Assembly (NCBI GenBank): GCA_032821775.1
Contig: JAVLRN010000003.1
Span: 1,860,001 to 1,924,000 of the forward strand
Direction of reading: 5' to 3'
Source: Sanguinoderma infundibulare
Lineage: Eukaryota; Basidiomycota; Agaricomycetes; Polyporales; Polyporaceae
DNA: 64,000 bases
This document shows, piece by piece, positions 11,124-22,670 of this stretch (positions within the stretch are counted from its first letter, which is position 1; every line of letters begins with the position of its first letter). The notes under the pieces are model-generated. The model did no database searches. It was not told the DNA's origin and saw only the letters and a program-made list of their open reading frames with translations. Position numbers and translations under genes: made by a program.

Positions 11124-11928
11124 GTTCTGTGTCGTACCACACGTGGGATGGACCAGCGACCAGGTTCAGGACCAAAGCTTCCAGCGCGGGCTGTGTGGCC
11201 GCGCAGCTACCTATTAGTGGGCAGCAGAGAGGCGGAGGCTGAGCGACTATCCGGCTGCGCTTTAGATCTGTCCGACGTGGTTCTAACTTCCCCCGAGATC
11301 AATCGATGTCCCTGTAAGCGCAGAGCCGCCGCGCTGGCCACAGCACTCAGCACGGCTGACTTCCAAGAGGGAGAACGCTCTCTGCGTGCTGGTACGGTAT
11401 GCCCCTCGTATTTCGGCGGCAAGCAGAAGCGGAACACGAGGCTCTAGGGCGCATCACTGTGCTGGAGCACTGTTATTGAAATTATTCAGAAAGATACGAC
11501 ACAGCAGAGACTGGGCTGAGTCCCCGGTCACCCCGTGAATGGCAGTTGCCAGCACAAATATAGGTTCTCCGCAGCCAGCTATGTGCCCGACGTCCCTCCG
11601 CCATTCTTAAGAGTAGCAATTCAGGGAACATGAAAAGTTTGGAGTGTGGCGAGTTGTGCGCTAGTAGCCAAGATACTGAAGTACGCACCAAGATGCGCGC
11701 GGTGTTGATCGAGTTGAGAACGGGCTGCCAAATATAAGTGGGACATCGCCTCGAAGAGGAGTGGCAGGAGTCCAGAAGCGGAAGGGCTATGAGGGCGCTT
11801 GGGAAGCGTTGGTACAAAAGCACTTTGACAAGCGTCCGCGACAACCTCCACGACCCACCAGGCAGGCCCTCCGACGACCTCCTCGACGACTCCGGACTCC
11901 CTCGCCTCAACCCCCTCCAAACTCTAAG
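11124..11928. promoter_or_regulatory. divergent promoter region, GST-like / chitin synthase
   Basis: This 805-bp region separates two oppositely transcribed genes. The part next to the chitin synthase ATG is rich in CT and in CCTCC/CGAC repeats, as often seen upstream of highly transcribed fungal genes. No clear TATA box was found. Confidence 0.4.
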
Positions 11929-14900
11929 ATGGCCCAAGAACACCGTCCGCCGCTCCCCTCCCTCGCTTCCCAGACATCCTTGACCTTGACCGACAACGAT
12001 CCCTTCGCTGACCGTCAGCGGGCGGTCAACTTTGCCGAGCCCCAATTCCCCACTCCCGCTCAGAGCGTCACGTCTTTCCCTAACGAATTTGGAACTCTCG
12101 GAGAATACGATGGAGATGATTCCGAGAAGCTGCCCTTGAGGACCGGAGTAACAGGCTATCCGTGAGTATATCATTCTTAGACAAGACCACGTCTCCCGCT
12201 AAGTGCGCAACCCGTAGTCCTTTCGACCCCAGCTCGTATGGCGATCCCTATCTCGATGGACGCCCCATCTCGGTAGCGTCGAACTCCTCTGCAGGCGTTG
12301 AATCGCAGTGGAGGCGCCGTCAGACCATTAAGCGTGGTGTCACCCGCAAGGTCAAGCTCACAAAGGGTAACTTCATCACCGAATACGCGGTGCCCTCGCC
12401 CGTGTTCAGTGCGATCGAACCGAAGTGGCAGCAGAGCAACACTACCGAGTTCTCGTAAGTCTTGTCTTCCTCACGCATTTGCGCCAGCATTCATTGGGAC
12501 TGCGCCCATAGCCACATGCGGTACACTGCTGCGACGTGCGATCCCGATGACTTCACGGAAGCCAGCGGCTACAGCTTGCGCACAAAGTTGTACAACCGTC
12601 AGACCGAGCTCTTGATTGCGGTCACGTCGTACAACGAAGACAAGACACTCTACGCTCGTACCCTCCATGGTGTCATGTTGAACATCCGTGACATCTGCAA
12701 GACCAAGCAATCGAAGTACTGGCGTCGCTCTGCGGAGGAGGGCGTTCCAGGATGGCAAAGGATCACAGTCGCGCTCATCGTCGATGGTCTCGAACCCATG
12801 GACAAGACCGTCTTGGATATTCTTGCGACCGTTGGCGTCTATCAGGACGGTGTCATGAAGAAGCAGGTCGATGGCAAGGATACCGTCGCCCACATTTTTG
12901 AGGTATGACAGCGACTTGCGTGTGGACGATCGGCGCTAACGGCCGCTTGTAGTACACGACGCAGCTGTCCGTCGATGCTTCGCCTCAGCTGGTCGTTCCC
13001 CATGGTGACGATGGCAACAACCTCGTGCCTGTCCAGATAATTTTGGTCATCAAGGCGAAGAATCAAAAGAAGATCAACTCCCACCGGTGGTTGTTCAACG
13101 CCATTGGGCGTATGCTCGAGGTTCGTGATTGCTCCACTTCGCAGATGCTGCGGCCGAGTCTGACCGTTGATTAGCCCGAAATCTGTGTCCTCATTGATGC
13201 GGGCACCAAGCCCGGACGCAAGTCCATCTACTACCTGTGGGAGGCGTTCTACAACGATCCCCATCTCGGCGGCTGCTGTGGTGAAATCCACGCTATGATC
13301 GAGGGTGGTCGGAAGCTCATCAACCCCCTGGTTGCGGCGCAAAACTTTGAGTACAAGATGTCAAACATTCTTGGTGCGTCGCCACCTACTAGCATGTGTT
13401 TCTCACGCTGACACCACTTCCGCGCTTTAGACAAGCCCCTGGAGAGTAGTTTCGGATACGTGTCCGTGCTGCCCGGTGCCTTCTCCGCTTACCGTTTCCG
13501 CGCTATCCTCGGCCGGCCGCTCGAGCAATACTTCCACGGAGATCACTCGCTCGCGGAACGTTTGGGTCCCAAGGGTATCTACGGTATGAACATCTTCACG
13601 AAGAACATGTTCTTGGCGGAAGATCGTATTCTCTGTTTCGAGCTCGTCGCCAAGGCGAACGACCGATGGACGTTGACGTATGTGAAGCCGAGTAAGGCGG
13701 AGACGGACGTGCCCGAGTCAGCCGCTGAGTTGATTGGTCAACGTCGTCGTTGGCTGAACGGTTCGTTCGCGGCGTCGGTGGTATGTCGCGTTTCGTTGAT
13801 CGACTCAACGGTGTACGTTTTGACTTGAAACCCCCACAGTACGCTATCATCAATTTCTTCAATCTCTATCGCTCCGGTCATGGCATCATCCGCATGTTCT
13901 TCTTCCACATCCAAGCATTGGTATGTCACTTGGATAATCAATAAGGGATTTAACGCTGATGACAGATTAGTACAACATCTTCACGCTCATCTTCTCGTGG
14001 TTCGCTCTGGCAAACATCTGGCTTACGTTCAGCATCATCATCGACCTCCTGCCTAGCGATACAGAGAAGATTTATATCTTCGGCACAGCAGCAGTCGTAC
14101 GTACATTACACTTCGCAACATGTTCGCCCGTTTCACGATTTGCATTTAGACTCACTGGGTCAACCTTGCTCTCAAATGGATCTACCTCGCCTTTCTTGCC
14201 CTCCAATTTGTTCTCGCGTTGGGCAACAGACCTAAAGGTGAACGCGCGACCTACAATATCACGTTGTGGGTGTACGGCATCCTGGCTGTGTATCTGCTTG
14301 TCTGCTCGTTCTGGTTGACTGTCATCTCCTTCAAGGTCTGTTCGGATCACGATTTACAGAACGATCTATGGCGCTCATCCTTTACAATAGGCCGTTCCTA
14401 GCGAATTGAAGAACCTCTCGACTAGCCAAATTCTCGCGAAGATTTTCGAGCCACCAATTGGTGCCTTGATTGCCGCCATGATGTCAACGTTCGGCATTTG
14501 GTTGATTGCTTGCCTGCTCTACGTATGCGCTTTTCTTGAGACCCGGCACTTGCCACGATACTGACCAAACGTACAGCGTGATCCTTGGCATTTGGCCTCG
14601 TCTATGTTCCAGTACCTCTGCTTGGCGCCTAGCTTCACCAACGTCCTCAACGTTTACGCGTTCTGCAATTTGCACGACGTGTCCTGGGGTACGAAGGGTT
14701 CCGATAAGGCCGAGGCCCTCCCCTCCGTGTCCTCCAAGAAGACCAAGGACGCCGAGGTCGTCGTCGAAGACACGACGCGCAACAAGGAGGATCTCGATCA
14801 GGTTTTCAAGGAGACCGTCACGCGCGCCCTCACGAAGCTCGACACGAAGGAGGTGGTCGAGAAGCCGACGATGGACGACGAGAACAAGACGTTCCGTACT

Positions 14901-15197
14901 CGTCTCGTCGCGTTCTGGATGCTGTCCAACGCCGCACTCGCGGTCGCCATCGAGAGCTTGAACGGCCTTGGCTCTGGCAACGAGGCGACGGACGATGCCG
15001 CGCTCCGCGCGAAACAGAACATTTACTTCTCCGTCATACTCTACTCGACCTTCGGTCTCTCGTTCGTCAAATTCCTGGGGGTGAGTGTCTCGGCCCTCTC
15101 TTGCTTGCACTGCGATGTGATCTGACCGCGTTTTGATCCACAGTGCCTCTGGTACTGGTTCAAGCGGAATCTCTTCCGTTGCTGCCGCAGAAACTAA
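11929..15197 (+). CDS. chitin synthase, class III-like (GT2)
   Basis: This enzyme polymerises UDP-GlcNAc into chitin at the plasma membrane. Twelve exons (11929-12161, 12218-12454, 12512-12902, 12953-13120, 13175-13373, 13431-13780, 13840-13920, 13971-14096, 14150-14335, 14391-14522, 14577-15080, 15144-15197) sum to 886 codons plus stop with every phase matching. An N-terminal disordered region of about 100 residues precedes the CHS_N block ([15 protein letters not shown]). The catalytic domain has TSYNED (about 196), [10 protein letters not shown] (about 350), [21 protein letters not shown] and the product-binding QRRRWLNGS (about 513). Clustered membrane segments follow. A charged cytosolic insert (about residues 700-790, [19 protein letters not shown]) sits before the last two membrane helices, as usual for division 1 enzymes. 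The [12 protein letters not shown] context favours class III. Confidence 0.95.
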
Positions 15198-15933
15198 GTC
15201 AGGGGCCTGTTACGGCGTTTGCAGCCCGCTGGCGCGGACTGGCATTGTTTGTTGGGACGTTCTTCACGTTCGTTCGTCGTGTACAACTTTACCATTCCCC
15301 ATCTCTCTCTCTCCATCCCCGGATCGCCATGGACACTTTCTCGTGCTGCCGTCCGATGTGGTTTTTCCGCTCCCTCGTACCAGAACACGCCATATTATAA
15401 TGCCGGACTCTACGCTTTCGTTTAACACTTTCCATCATAATGTACCTATTCCAGGGACACTCGCGATGTCTTGCACTCTGCGGTGCACGCCAAAATCGCC
15501 TCAAGGGGGTCAGGTCCGATGTCGATGGGGCATCAGGTACATCTGGAGTGGAAGATCTCTCGATTCAGCCGTCCCGCTCGGATGTTGCACGTTCAAACGA
15601 TCGCGCTGCCTGCCATTAGGGTTCTGCATAGAGTCGAGGGACCACGGCCCGCCTATATTTAGGACTATACCAGGAGTACAAATGCACTTGGCATTACATA
15701 TCTAGTCGCGGATAACGAGGGACCGAACGGCGGGACACAGCAAAACAAAACAGGGGACGAGGACGAGGACGAGGACGAAACGAGTGGCGAGAGGACAGGA
15801 TGACGGGGATCGACGAGGGGAAACGGGACGTCATAAATGGTCGTACAGGATTAAAGATCGACGGCGAGCTCCAGAGCCCCCAAGATACGCAACTCCAACT
15901 CATGCGGTGCCCTAGCAACGAACGGGGACGGGG
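15198..15933. other. convergent 3' region, chitin synthase / SPO12-like
   Basis: This is downstream sequence of both genes. It carries a (GGACGA)4 repeat at 15755-15778. No gene was seen. Confidence 0.6.
15755..15778 (+). repeat. (GGACGA)4 hexanucleotide repeat
   Basis: Four perfect tandem copies of GGACGA lie in the non-coding gap just downstream of the SPO12-like stop codon. Confidence 0.95.
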
Positions 15934-16500
15934 CTAAAACGGATTCTCGTCCTCGTCCATCTTACCCTCTGTTGAGGACTCGGTAGAGGTCTTGGGAGAG
16001 TTCTCCTCTGAGTCAGACTCGGAGCTGGCGTCCGCCTGGGAAAAGAGGGAGGGCATGGGCTTCGCGGCACCCCTGTAATGTTCATGTTTGAAGTTCATGT
16101 TTGGATTCGCGGTCAGCGTTCCGGTTCATACCAGGGCAAGGAATAACATCGACTGACTTCGTGAAGTGCTTCCTCTTGGTCTGGCTGAGCTTCTGGCTAC
16201 AGGGCGTCATCATGTTGTCCGTCGGCGAGACGTAGGTGGGGTTGCTATAGCGAGCGCGCGACGGTCAACAACGGTTCGTTGTGAAGCGAGACGTCATGCG
16301 GAAGGCACGCACTGTGTGTTCGCGAACTTCTTCGCGAGCAACGCCTTCGCGCCCATGCCGGGAACCTGGCTGAACTGCCCGTTGGTGGCGTTGCCGAGGG
16401 GTGCCTGGGGCACGACGACGTGTGCGGCTTGCGCGGGGTTGTGCATGGGCTGGATGGGGGTGCCGATGGGGGACTCGGTGGGAGTGGTAGTGGCAGACAT
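15934..16500 (-). CDS. SPO12-like mitotic exit regulator
   Basis: In budding yeast Spo12 is a small nucleolar protein of the FEAR network that helps release Cdc14 at anaphase. Three exons (16500-16313, 16244-16158, 16072-15934) join in phase to 137 residues. The middle exon carries the family block YVSPTDNMMTPCSQKLSQTK, with its SPTD and TPxSQKL phospho-type motifs, followed by KRKHFTKGAAKPMPSLFSQ. The N-terminal half is low complexity (TPTESPIGTPIQP) and contains MGAKALLAKKFAN. The C-terminus is acidic (SESDSEENSPKTS ... KMDEDENPF) with further CDK-like SP sites. The assignment rests on one short motif and the small size, so it is good but not certain. Confidence 0.75.
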
Positions 16501-16964
16501 CACGGTAGCGTTCTGGTGGACTGGGGACGACTGCAGAGAATATAGCAGGAGTTGGGGCAGAGGATAGGGAGGTGGTCGTGAGGGTGAAAGCAGGCGGGTG
16601 GCTAACAAGGATCCGACTTGAACTTGCCGTTGGCTTTGCCACGCGCGCGGTCCCAATATGAACATCACGTGCCACGCGCCTCGCGTTTCATGCCGCTGCA
16701 CACGTGGTCGCGATGTCCATCGGGCGCTTGCACAACTTCGCCTCGTGGCCACACCATGACTAGGGACTCCCCCAACCTTGCTCGAAACTTCTTGTTGCTC
16801 CTGATCAAACGCATGAAGTCTCTATGATGCTTTCGCATGTGCCGAAAAGTGTGAGCGATCCAGCTAATCGTTCCACTTCATTGTCGGATGAATCACTTCA
16901 CACAACGAAGTTGTAATCAGAAGATTTGCAGGTATTGAGCTCTGAATCCGATGCAGGTCTTTAG

Positions 16965-17189
16965 GCTGACTCCTACTACGATATTCGGAAAGACATACCG
17001 TTCCAAACAAACCACACGAGAATCATATACTCTTTCTCCGCATGGCCACCCTGCAAGAATCCCGGCATCGCAGTATGGCTCGACCGCTACGTATTCTGGT
17101 CCATGCTATGGAAGCAGGAGGGGCAGGCTCAGCCGTGTGGAGACTTCGCCGTCCTTGTGGCCTTGATCTCTCTCGCAGCTCAGGCCTAG
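16965..17189 (+). CDS. weak candidate coding fragment inside the gene desert
   Basis: A 74-codon open stretch follows an acceptor-like CTTTAG and ends in TAG. It reads more like protein than its surroundings (YYDIRKDIPFQTN; GIAVWLDRYVFWSML; CGDFAVLVALISLAAQ) but has no starting Met and no recognised family. It could be an exon of an unrecognised gene, a relic, or chance. Confidence 0.12.
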   Translation, partial: ADSYYDIRKDIPFQTNHTRIIYSFSAWPPCKNPGIAVWLDRYVFWSMLWKQEGQAQPCGDFAVLVALISLAAQA

Positions 17190-20104
17190 CATGTCCTAGT
17201 CCTAGTCCACCATCCTCGGACCTCGCGGAACCCGGCGCTTCGTCTTGACGCAATTATGCCGGCATGGACTGTATGTTTCGTCCAGACTCCAAGGTACGTC
17301 CTTCTCGCCGGATGGCCACGCTTTCGGGCTGAAACCGCGTCGACTGCCGAACTGCAACTAAGGCGGCCCAGAACCGTGTCTGCCTATCCTGCAAATAGCT
17401 CGCGTGTTCACAAGCAGGAGGTCCGCATGCAATAGGACAAGAACACAAGAACCTCAGCAAGCCCGATACGTTCATCCACGTTCTCACACACGCGGCAGTG
17501 GCGTCCTGGTCCCGCGTCCGAGATGGCCTTCAATACGGCGCGCTCATTGTTCGTCAAGCGGAGTGCGGAGTGCGGGGTACGTTGGTTACGTCTCGGCGGC
17601 GCTCGACCGAGCGAAGAGCACGGATCACTGTGCGGATACGCCGCACTTGCCTCTTATCCGCAGGAGAAGGTGTTGGATTAGGTGCCGTAAGGGGTCGTAA
17701 GTGGCCATCTGGTGCACATCCTTGGAGGGTTTCGGATCCCGCGGTATGACTGAACGTTCGCGTCTGCGAAAGTCGAGCACTGTCGTTGGAGCTCGGAACG
17801 CAGGTGGGTCCAGGTGCCGCACTGGAGATAAGCACCACGCCTTGTTGGTGGCCCCACTGGTACGTGAATGAGTATAGCCGGCCCGAGCAGGTGGGAGCTA
17901 AACTCTGAGGTTGATACTGGAGCCCATGTTGCCTTGGACATTGCTTCTGGCCTTCGTAACGTCGGATACTGCACTCCGAGGGTGTGCTCCACAGATCTCC
18001 CCGAAGTGCCTCGCTATTAGAACGGCGCATACAGAGCTTATGTCCGGGTGCCTTCTTATTCCTGCTCTCCAGACCTCGCCATCTTGCCTGACATGCCTTT
18101 TTAGGGCACATGTACCAGTCTTCCCTACCGTGCTCGGTCGGCCACATGCCAAAGGTGGTTCGGTCCACTGTGTGTATAGTACGGCCATCAACTGGCCACA
18201 CATCTTTCCCGGACAACGTGGCTTCCTCCTTCTCCAATGTGCGTCCTTCGTCTTATCTATGACATATGTGGCGGGCGGGAGAGCATTGTGGCAAGGCGGC
18301 TTGCTGGCGGATATGAGAGTACGTCCGCACGGACCTGCAGATACTCCCATTGACAACGCCCATTCATATTGCAACGGAATAAATCCCGCTGCACCTTGTG
18401 CGCGCGCGCGAGAGGACATGGACGACTGTTACGCCGAAGGTTCCCAGCGGGATGCGTCCGCGCACCGGTGAGCATTCAAATTTCGGACGGAATCACGTAC
18501 TCACTCGCCGTCGACTCATGCTGATGCAGCGTTCGCTGGACCCCGGTCTCGGAACGACGGGGTTTCAAGTGAACGTCAAACATAGCTCGCTCCCATCGGC
18601 GGACGACCCCGCCGCCGCTGGCACTGGCAGCTGCGCCCCCTGGCCCACAATAGCGCACTCGCAGCGGCGCTCTCAGCCCTGATCGTCTCCTGGATGCATG
18701 TGGCATGTGAACCGCGTCTGAACTTGCGCACGCCGGCTGGGGAGGCGGCGATGCCCGATAATTAGCATTTAGAGACGGGCGCACGTCTACCTGTGTGCCG
18801 GTGCCCCGCGTCGGCTCCCCCAGACCAGGCCGCCTCGAGCTCGAAGGCTAAGTAAGCCGCTAGCACTTGTCAGCGAGCCCACCGTGAAAGGCAAGGCGTC
18901 GACCGCCCCGCGCGCGGAGATGGGCGGCGCGCACGCGACCGTCGAATGCAATATGATGACCACGTCCTGTATCATCCCTCAGGTCTGCCTGCCGACCGTA
19001 TTCGGACATCGGGGTCGGGGAGAGAAACCTGCAGCGCGCTCCTGTCGACCGTCGAGACGCATGCCGTACTCGCAATTCCACGTTCTACCCATGGGCACCT
19101 CGGGCAGAGCACCCCACTAGCGGTCTCCTTGGCCATTCGTCGAGGGCCTTCCCCGCGCGCGTCGTCGGAGCGTACGGTTTGACGTCGGCGCCGAGTGGCA
19201 CGCACCTCTGTCCTTTTCCTGGGTTCTCTTCGGGAATGTCTCCCACTCGAGCGTCCGTCGAGCCGCTGCTGGCCACGGGTGCCTGGAACGCGTATACTGC
19301 GATCCCATGCGGCCTTCTGGCTGGTCGTCGATGCCGGCGCAGGGCTCCAGGTCCAAAGGTGCGGTCGGAACGATTGGGCATCTATCGTGCCTCGCGACTC
19401 AATGGAGCGTTACGTTGAAATCGGATCCTCTCTCCCAACGCATCCTCAGCCTTGCCATACGCGCGCCCGTTCGTCCCGCGCCGGATCGTCGACGTCCGGA
19501 AATGCAGCGAGGATGATTCTTGGCGTCCTTGGATGCGAGACTCGAGCCGCCTAACCCTCCTCGTCCCCCAATCTACTGGAGGCCGACCCGCCGCTCCAGG
19601 ATACCAATCAATTGCAGATATCATTCCTGATGGACGAGTGAACGTTCATGGGCGGCACACGGTTGGATCGCGAGTTTAATCTTGTCAACGTTAATGACGG
19701 TGAGTTACGAATCTCACAAAGGCCGTGTTACGCGGCCCCAATCCCAACAGGTCCCGGCGACGACATATGGAGTCTCGGACCGGTCCTTGGCCACGCTACA
19801 CGCGAAGCGGATGGCGCAAACCCCGCGAGGCGCGTCGATCCCTTTAAGCTGCCAATCGTAAATGGCCAGTTGGCTAGCCAGCGCGAGAAACGGGGGGAAC
19901 ATCAGGGGGAAAACACGGAAGAACGACGATCGAGAGAAAGGACAAATCACCGTTTCGCCAGTCGTCTGATATCCGTTCAAAAGCGATCTTCCAAGATCGG
20001 GCTGCGTATGCATGCAACCTTGCGACATGTATTGGGTTCACGCTGAGACTAAGGCTGGTTTACATAGAAAGACTTCGGAAAAACAAACGCAGATACCAGA
20101 AAGC

Positions 20105-20118
20105 GCTAGCTAGCTAGC
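20105..20118. repeat. GCTAGC-type palindromic microrepeat
   Basis: Overlapping GCTAGC palindromes form three CTAG steps within 14 bases in the gene desert. No function is inferred. Confidence 0.8.
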
Positions 20119-21762
20119 CGATACGCTCGCACCGGGGCAATGCGGGGGTGGTGAGACAGTTCAAATTGAAGGAAAATTGGTTGAAACAAACCGATGGTGC
20201 ATACGTGTCCACCTGAAAACTTCGAGGTGGGCCTTTGAGTGGGGCTGAATACCCCTTCCAGGCTAGCTGTTGGCTGCTCGTGAATTGTTGAGCATGAGAG
20301 TGGAATCAGTGGATGGCCGTGAGACTGGCTCTATCTATAGCGGTCAGAGATGTGTCATTGTCTCCAGGTCCGGCAGCGCACACGGGCCTCAATCACGCAA
20401 AGCGCCTTGACCATCCGAGTTGGGAAGAGGACTGTGTAGTGTATGGGCAGAGCAAGCTTCAAGGTGGTGTGGATGCCGGATGGTGGGTACGAATCTTGTG
20501 ATATTGGTGGTGTAAATGCCGTTAATCTGGGCCCCCTGCGTACCTCCTGAACCGAGGGACTTTGCAAGATCGTGCACGGCTCATCTAGTGATCATGGAGC
20601 TAGGTGATGGCTTTGAGGACGCTAAACGATCGGCTCGCGTGAGTGGACGATTAGGCGTCGCACTGCACGACGAGACTACGACGAGACATAAGTCGATCGT
20701 GTTGCAAAGAGAGCTGGGGCACTGGGGAGAAATAGATCTGGTTGGTTGGATTGGACGGCGTGGAGTGTTAGTCTTGGGATTCTGAGAATGCCATGCTGCC
20801 TGGGTATGTGCCCATCGTGGATACATCGGCATGGTGGGCGCCCCTGAGAAGGAGAGATAGAAGGAGATAGTAGCTAGTAGAGTACTACAAGCAGTATAGC
20901 AGGCACAGGTCGGGGCCGAATTTGGGAGTTGGAAGGCGGAATAAGCAGGAGGAAGCGAATGAAGACGACAGTGGCCGCAGTACGGGCGATCGATCGTGGG
21001 GGATTGGCCGATGGGTCGATTGGGGCAAGAAACGTGCTGATGGTTGGCGAGAGGTCAGACGGAGGCAAGGACTCTAGACCGGGGGGACGAGGCGGGGCTA
21101 CGCAAAGTTTTGTGGACGCGATTGCCAACGAAAGGGGAAGTGGGCGCGCAGAGGAAGGCGAGGGGCGTCAAGGAAAGGAGGAGTTGGACATCAAGACATC
21201 ACCAGACCAGACGGCTGGGAGGCAGGTGAGCAGAGGGACGTAAAGAAACACACACAGCGCTGGAAACGGGCCAAGGGGAAGTCCGGGGCCAGGATTAGGG
21301 CGAGTGCCGGAGCCAAGGAGGGCATGTGTGCGACAAGAGACCGCCAGGGAGGAGGCGAAGTGGTGGCCAGAAAGAGCTTGAGGCGAGTGGGGACTGGGAG
21401 AGGCCGGGCAGCGTTGGAGGCCGGGTCTTTTGCGGGCCGGAAGTCGAGACGAGAAGGGCCTAAAGGTTAAACGGTGGCACTGGCAGAGCGGCTGCGGGCG
21501 GTCGCCGTGGCGGGAGGACTGGTGGCGGGGCCTGAAACGGCGAGGGCATTTGGGAGGGGAGAACGGAGAAACAGAGGGAGGAGTTGGCGAGGTGAGGGCG
21601 AGAGTGGCAACCATTGGCCGTTTCCGGCTCGCGCTTCGGTTAAGTATTAGCACCTGCTTGCATCTGCCCCCCCATCCCGGGCCCGCCTCGCCCTCTTGTT
21701 TGAAAACTCCCCCTCCCTCCTCCCCCTCCGCATCCCCTCCCCCTCCCTCTCTTCCGCCCGTC

Positions 21763-22670
21763 ATGACCGGCAACATTCTCAACCAGCGCAAGATCGCAGT
21801 CCTTGGCTCCCGCTCAGTCGGTCAGTGCCTCCGCCCCTGTCCACGCGAGCTAGCATCGCTCACCGTCCGTCGCCGTCCGACGCGTCCCATACCACAGGGA
21901 AATCGTCTCTGGTCATTCAGTTCATCCAGAACCGCTTCGTCGAGTCCTATTACCCTACCATCGAGAGCGTCTTCACAAAGACCGTCAACTACAAGGGTGT
22001 CGACTACGAGTGTGACATCATCGACACCGCCGGTCAGGTTCGTCTTCTTCTCACTGTTCCCCGCATTACCTCCCGCTGACCGCGACCGCGCAGGATGAAT
22101 ATACCATCCTTAATTCCAAGCACGCGATTGGCATCCACGGCTATGTCCTCGTCTACTCTGTTACGAATCACAAGTCGTTCGACATGGTCCAGGTCGTCTA
22201 CGACAAGATCATCAATTTCTGCGGAATGCATTCCATCCCATGCGTAATCGTAGGCTCTAAGATCGACCTTCAAACCAGGTAAGCCTCGTCCTTCGCTCTC
22301 CTTCATCCCCTCCCCACTTTCGCGCGTTTTCGTCGTAGCTTGCTCTACTTGCCGCGCTCAACCCCGTCACCCACACCCCTACTTTTCCTCACAGACCATC
22401 CAGACAGGTCGAAGCCAAGGAGGCCCAGGCACTTGCAAGTGAGCTTGGTGCCGCGCATATAGAGACCAGTGCGAAGGAGAACATCAACGTCGGTATGTCT
22501 TCCATCTCCTTTCACCTAGGCCATATGGCCCGCTCTGCTCCAGCTACAAGCTCACCTGTCCCGTAATCCATTCCACAGGCAAAGTCTTTGAGCTCTGCCT
22601 CGCCGAGATTGAGAAGCGGCAACCAAATAACAAGGTGGAGCCCAAGACCAACAATTGCAACATTATGTGA
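21763..22670 (+). CDS. RHB1: Rheb-family small GTPase (TORC1 activator)
   Basis: Rheb is the farnesylated GTPase that activates TORC1 on endomembranes under control of the TSC complex. Five exons (21763-21820, 21898-22037, 22094-22278, 22395-22492, 22579-22670) sum to 190 residues. Visible motifs are the Rheb-type P-loop GSRSVGKS (15-22, with the Rheb-specific Arg17), the effector loop YPTIESVF (38-45), DTAGQDEY (62-69), the base-binding motif SKID (121-124), ETSAK (151-155) and the CaaX box CNIM (187-190), suited to farnesylation. The G4 motif has Ser where NKxD is usual. The intron after Gln66 splits the switch II region. The ATG lies directly after a long CT-rich leader, which supports this start. 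Confidence 0.95.

Larger units (their letters stand above)
16501..21762. other. 5.2-kb gene-poor region
   Basis: Apart from promoter-proximal DNA of SPO12-like and RHEB, I find no convincing gene. Open frames such as those at 17554-18237 (-) and 17911-18471 (+) have erratic composition (many Cys/Arg/Trp/His) and no recognisable domain. No terminal repeats, integrase/reverse transcriptase motifs or tRNA were seen. The last 800 bases before RHEB are purine-rich on this strand (GGAGGAAG-type runs) and turn CT-rich next to the ATG. Confidence 0.5.

Noticed and set aside
14592..15125. Reading frame ending in CDVI, resembling a CaaX box as in pheromone precursors
   Set aside because: It is the last large chitin synthase exon read through its intron; the CaaX-like end lies in intron sequence.
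17554..18237. 227-codon minus-strand frame in the gene desert
   Set aside because: Rich in Cys, Trp, His and Arg with no regular structure. It overlaps an equally open plus-strand frame, as expected from GC-rich non-coding DNA.
17911..18471. 186-codon plus-strand frame in the gene desert
   Set aside because: No domain, no splice or promoter support, mirror of the minus-strand frame.
21168..21791. 207-codon minus-strand frame over the RHEB promoter and start
   Set aside because: Low-complexity Gly/Pro/Ser translation of the purine-rich RHEB leader; no independent support.
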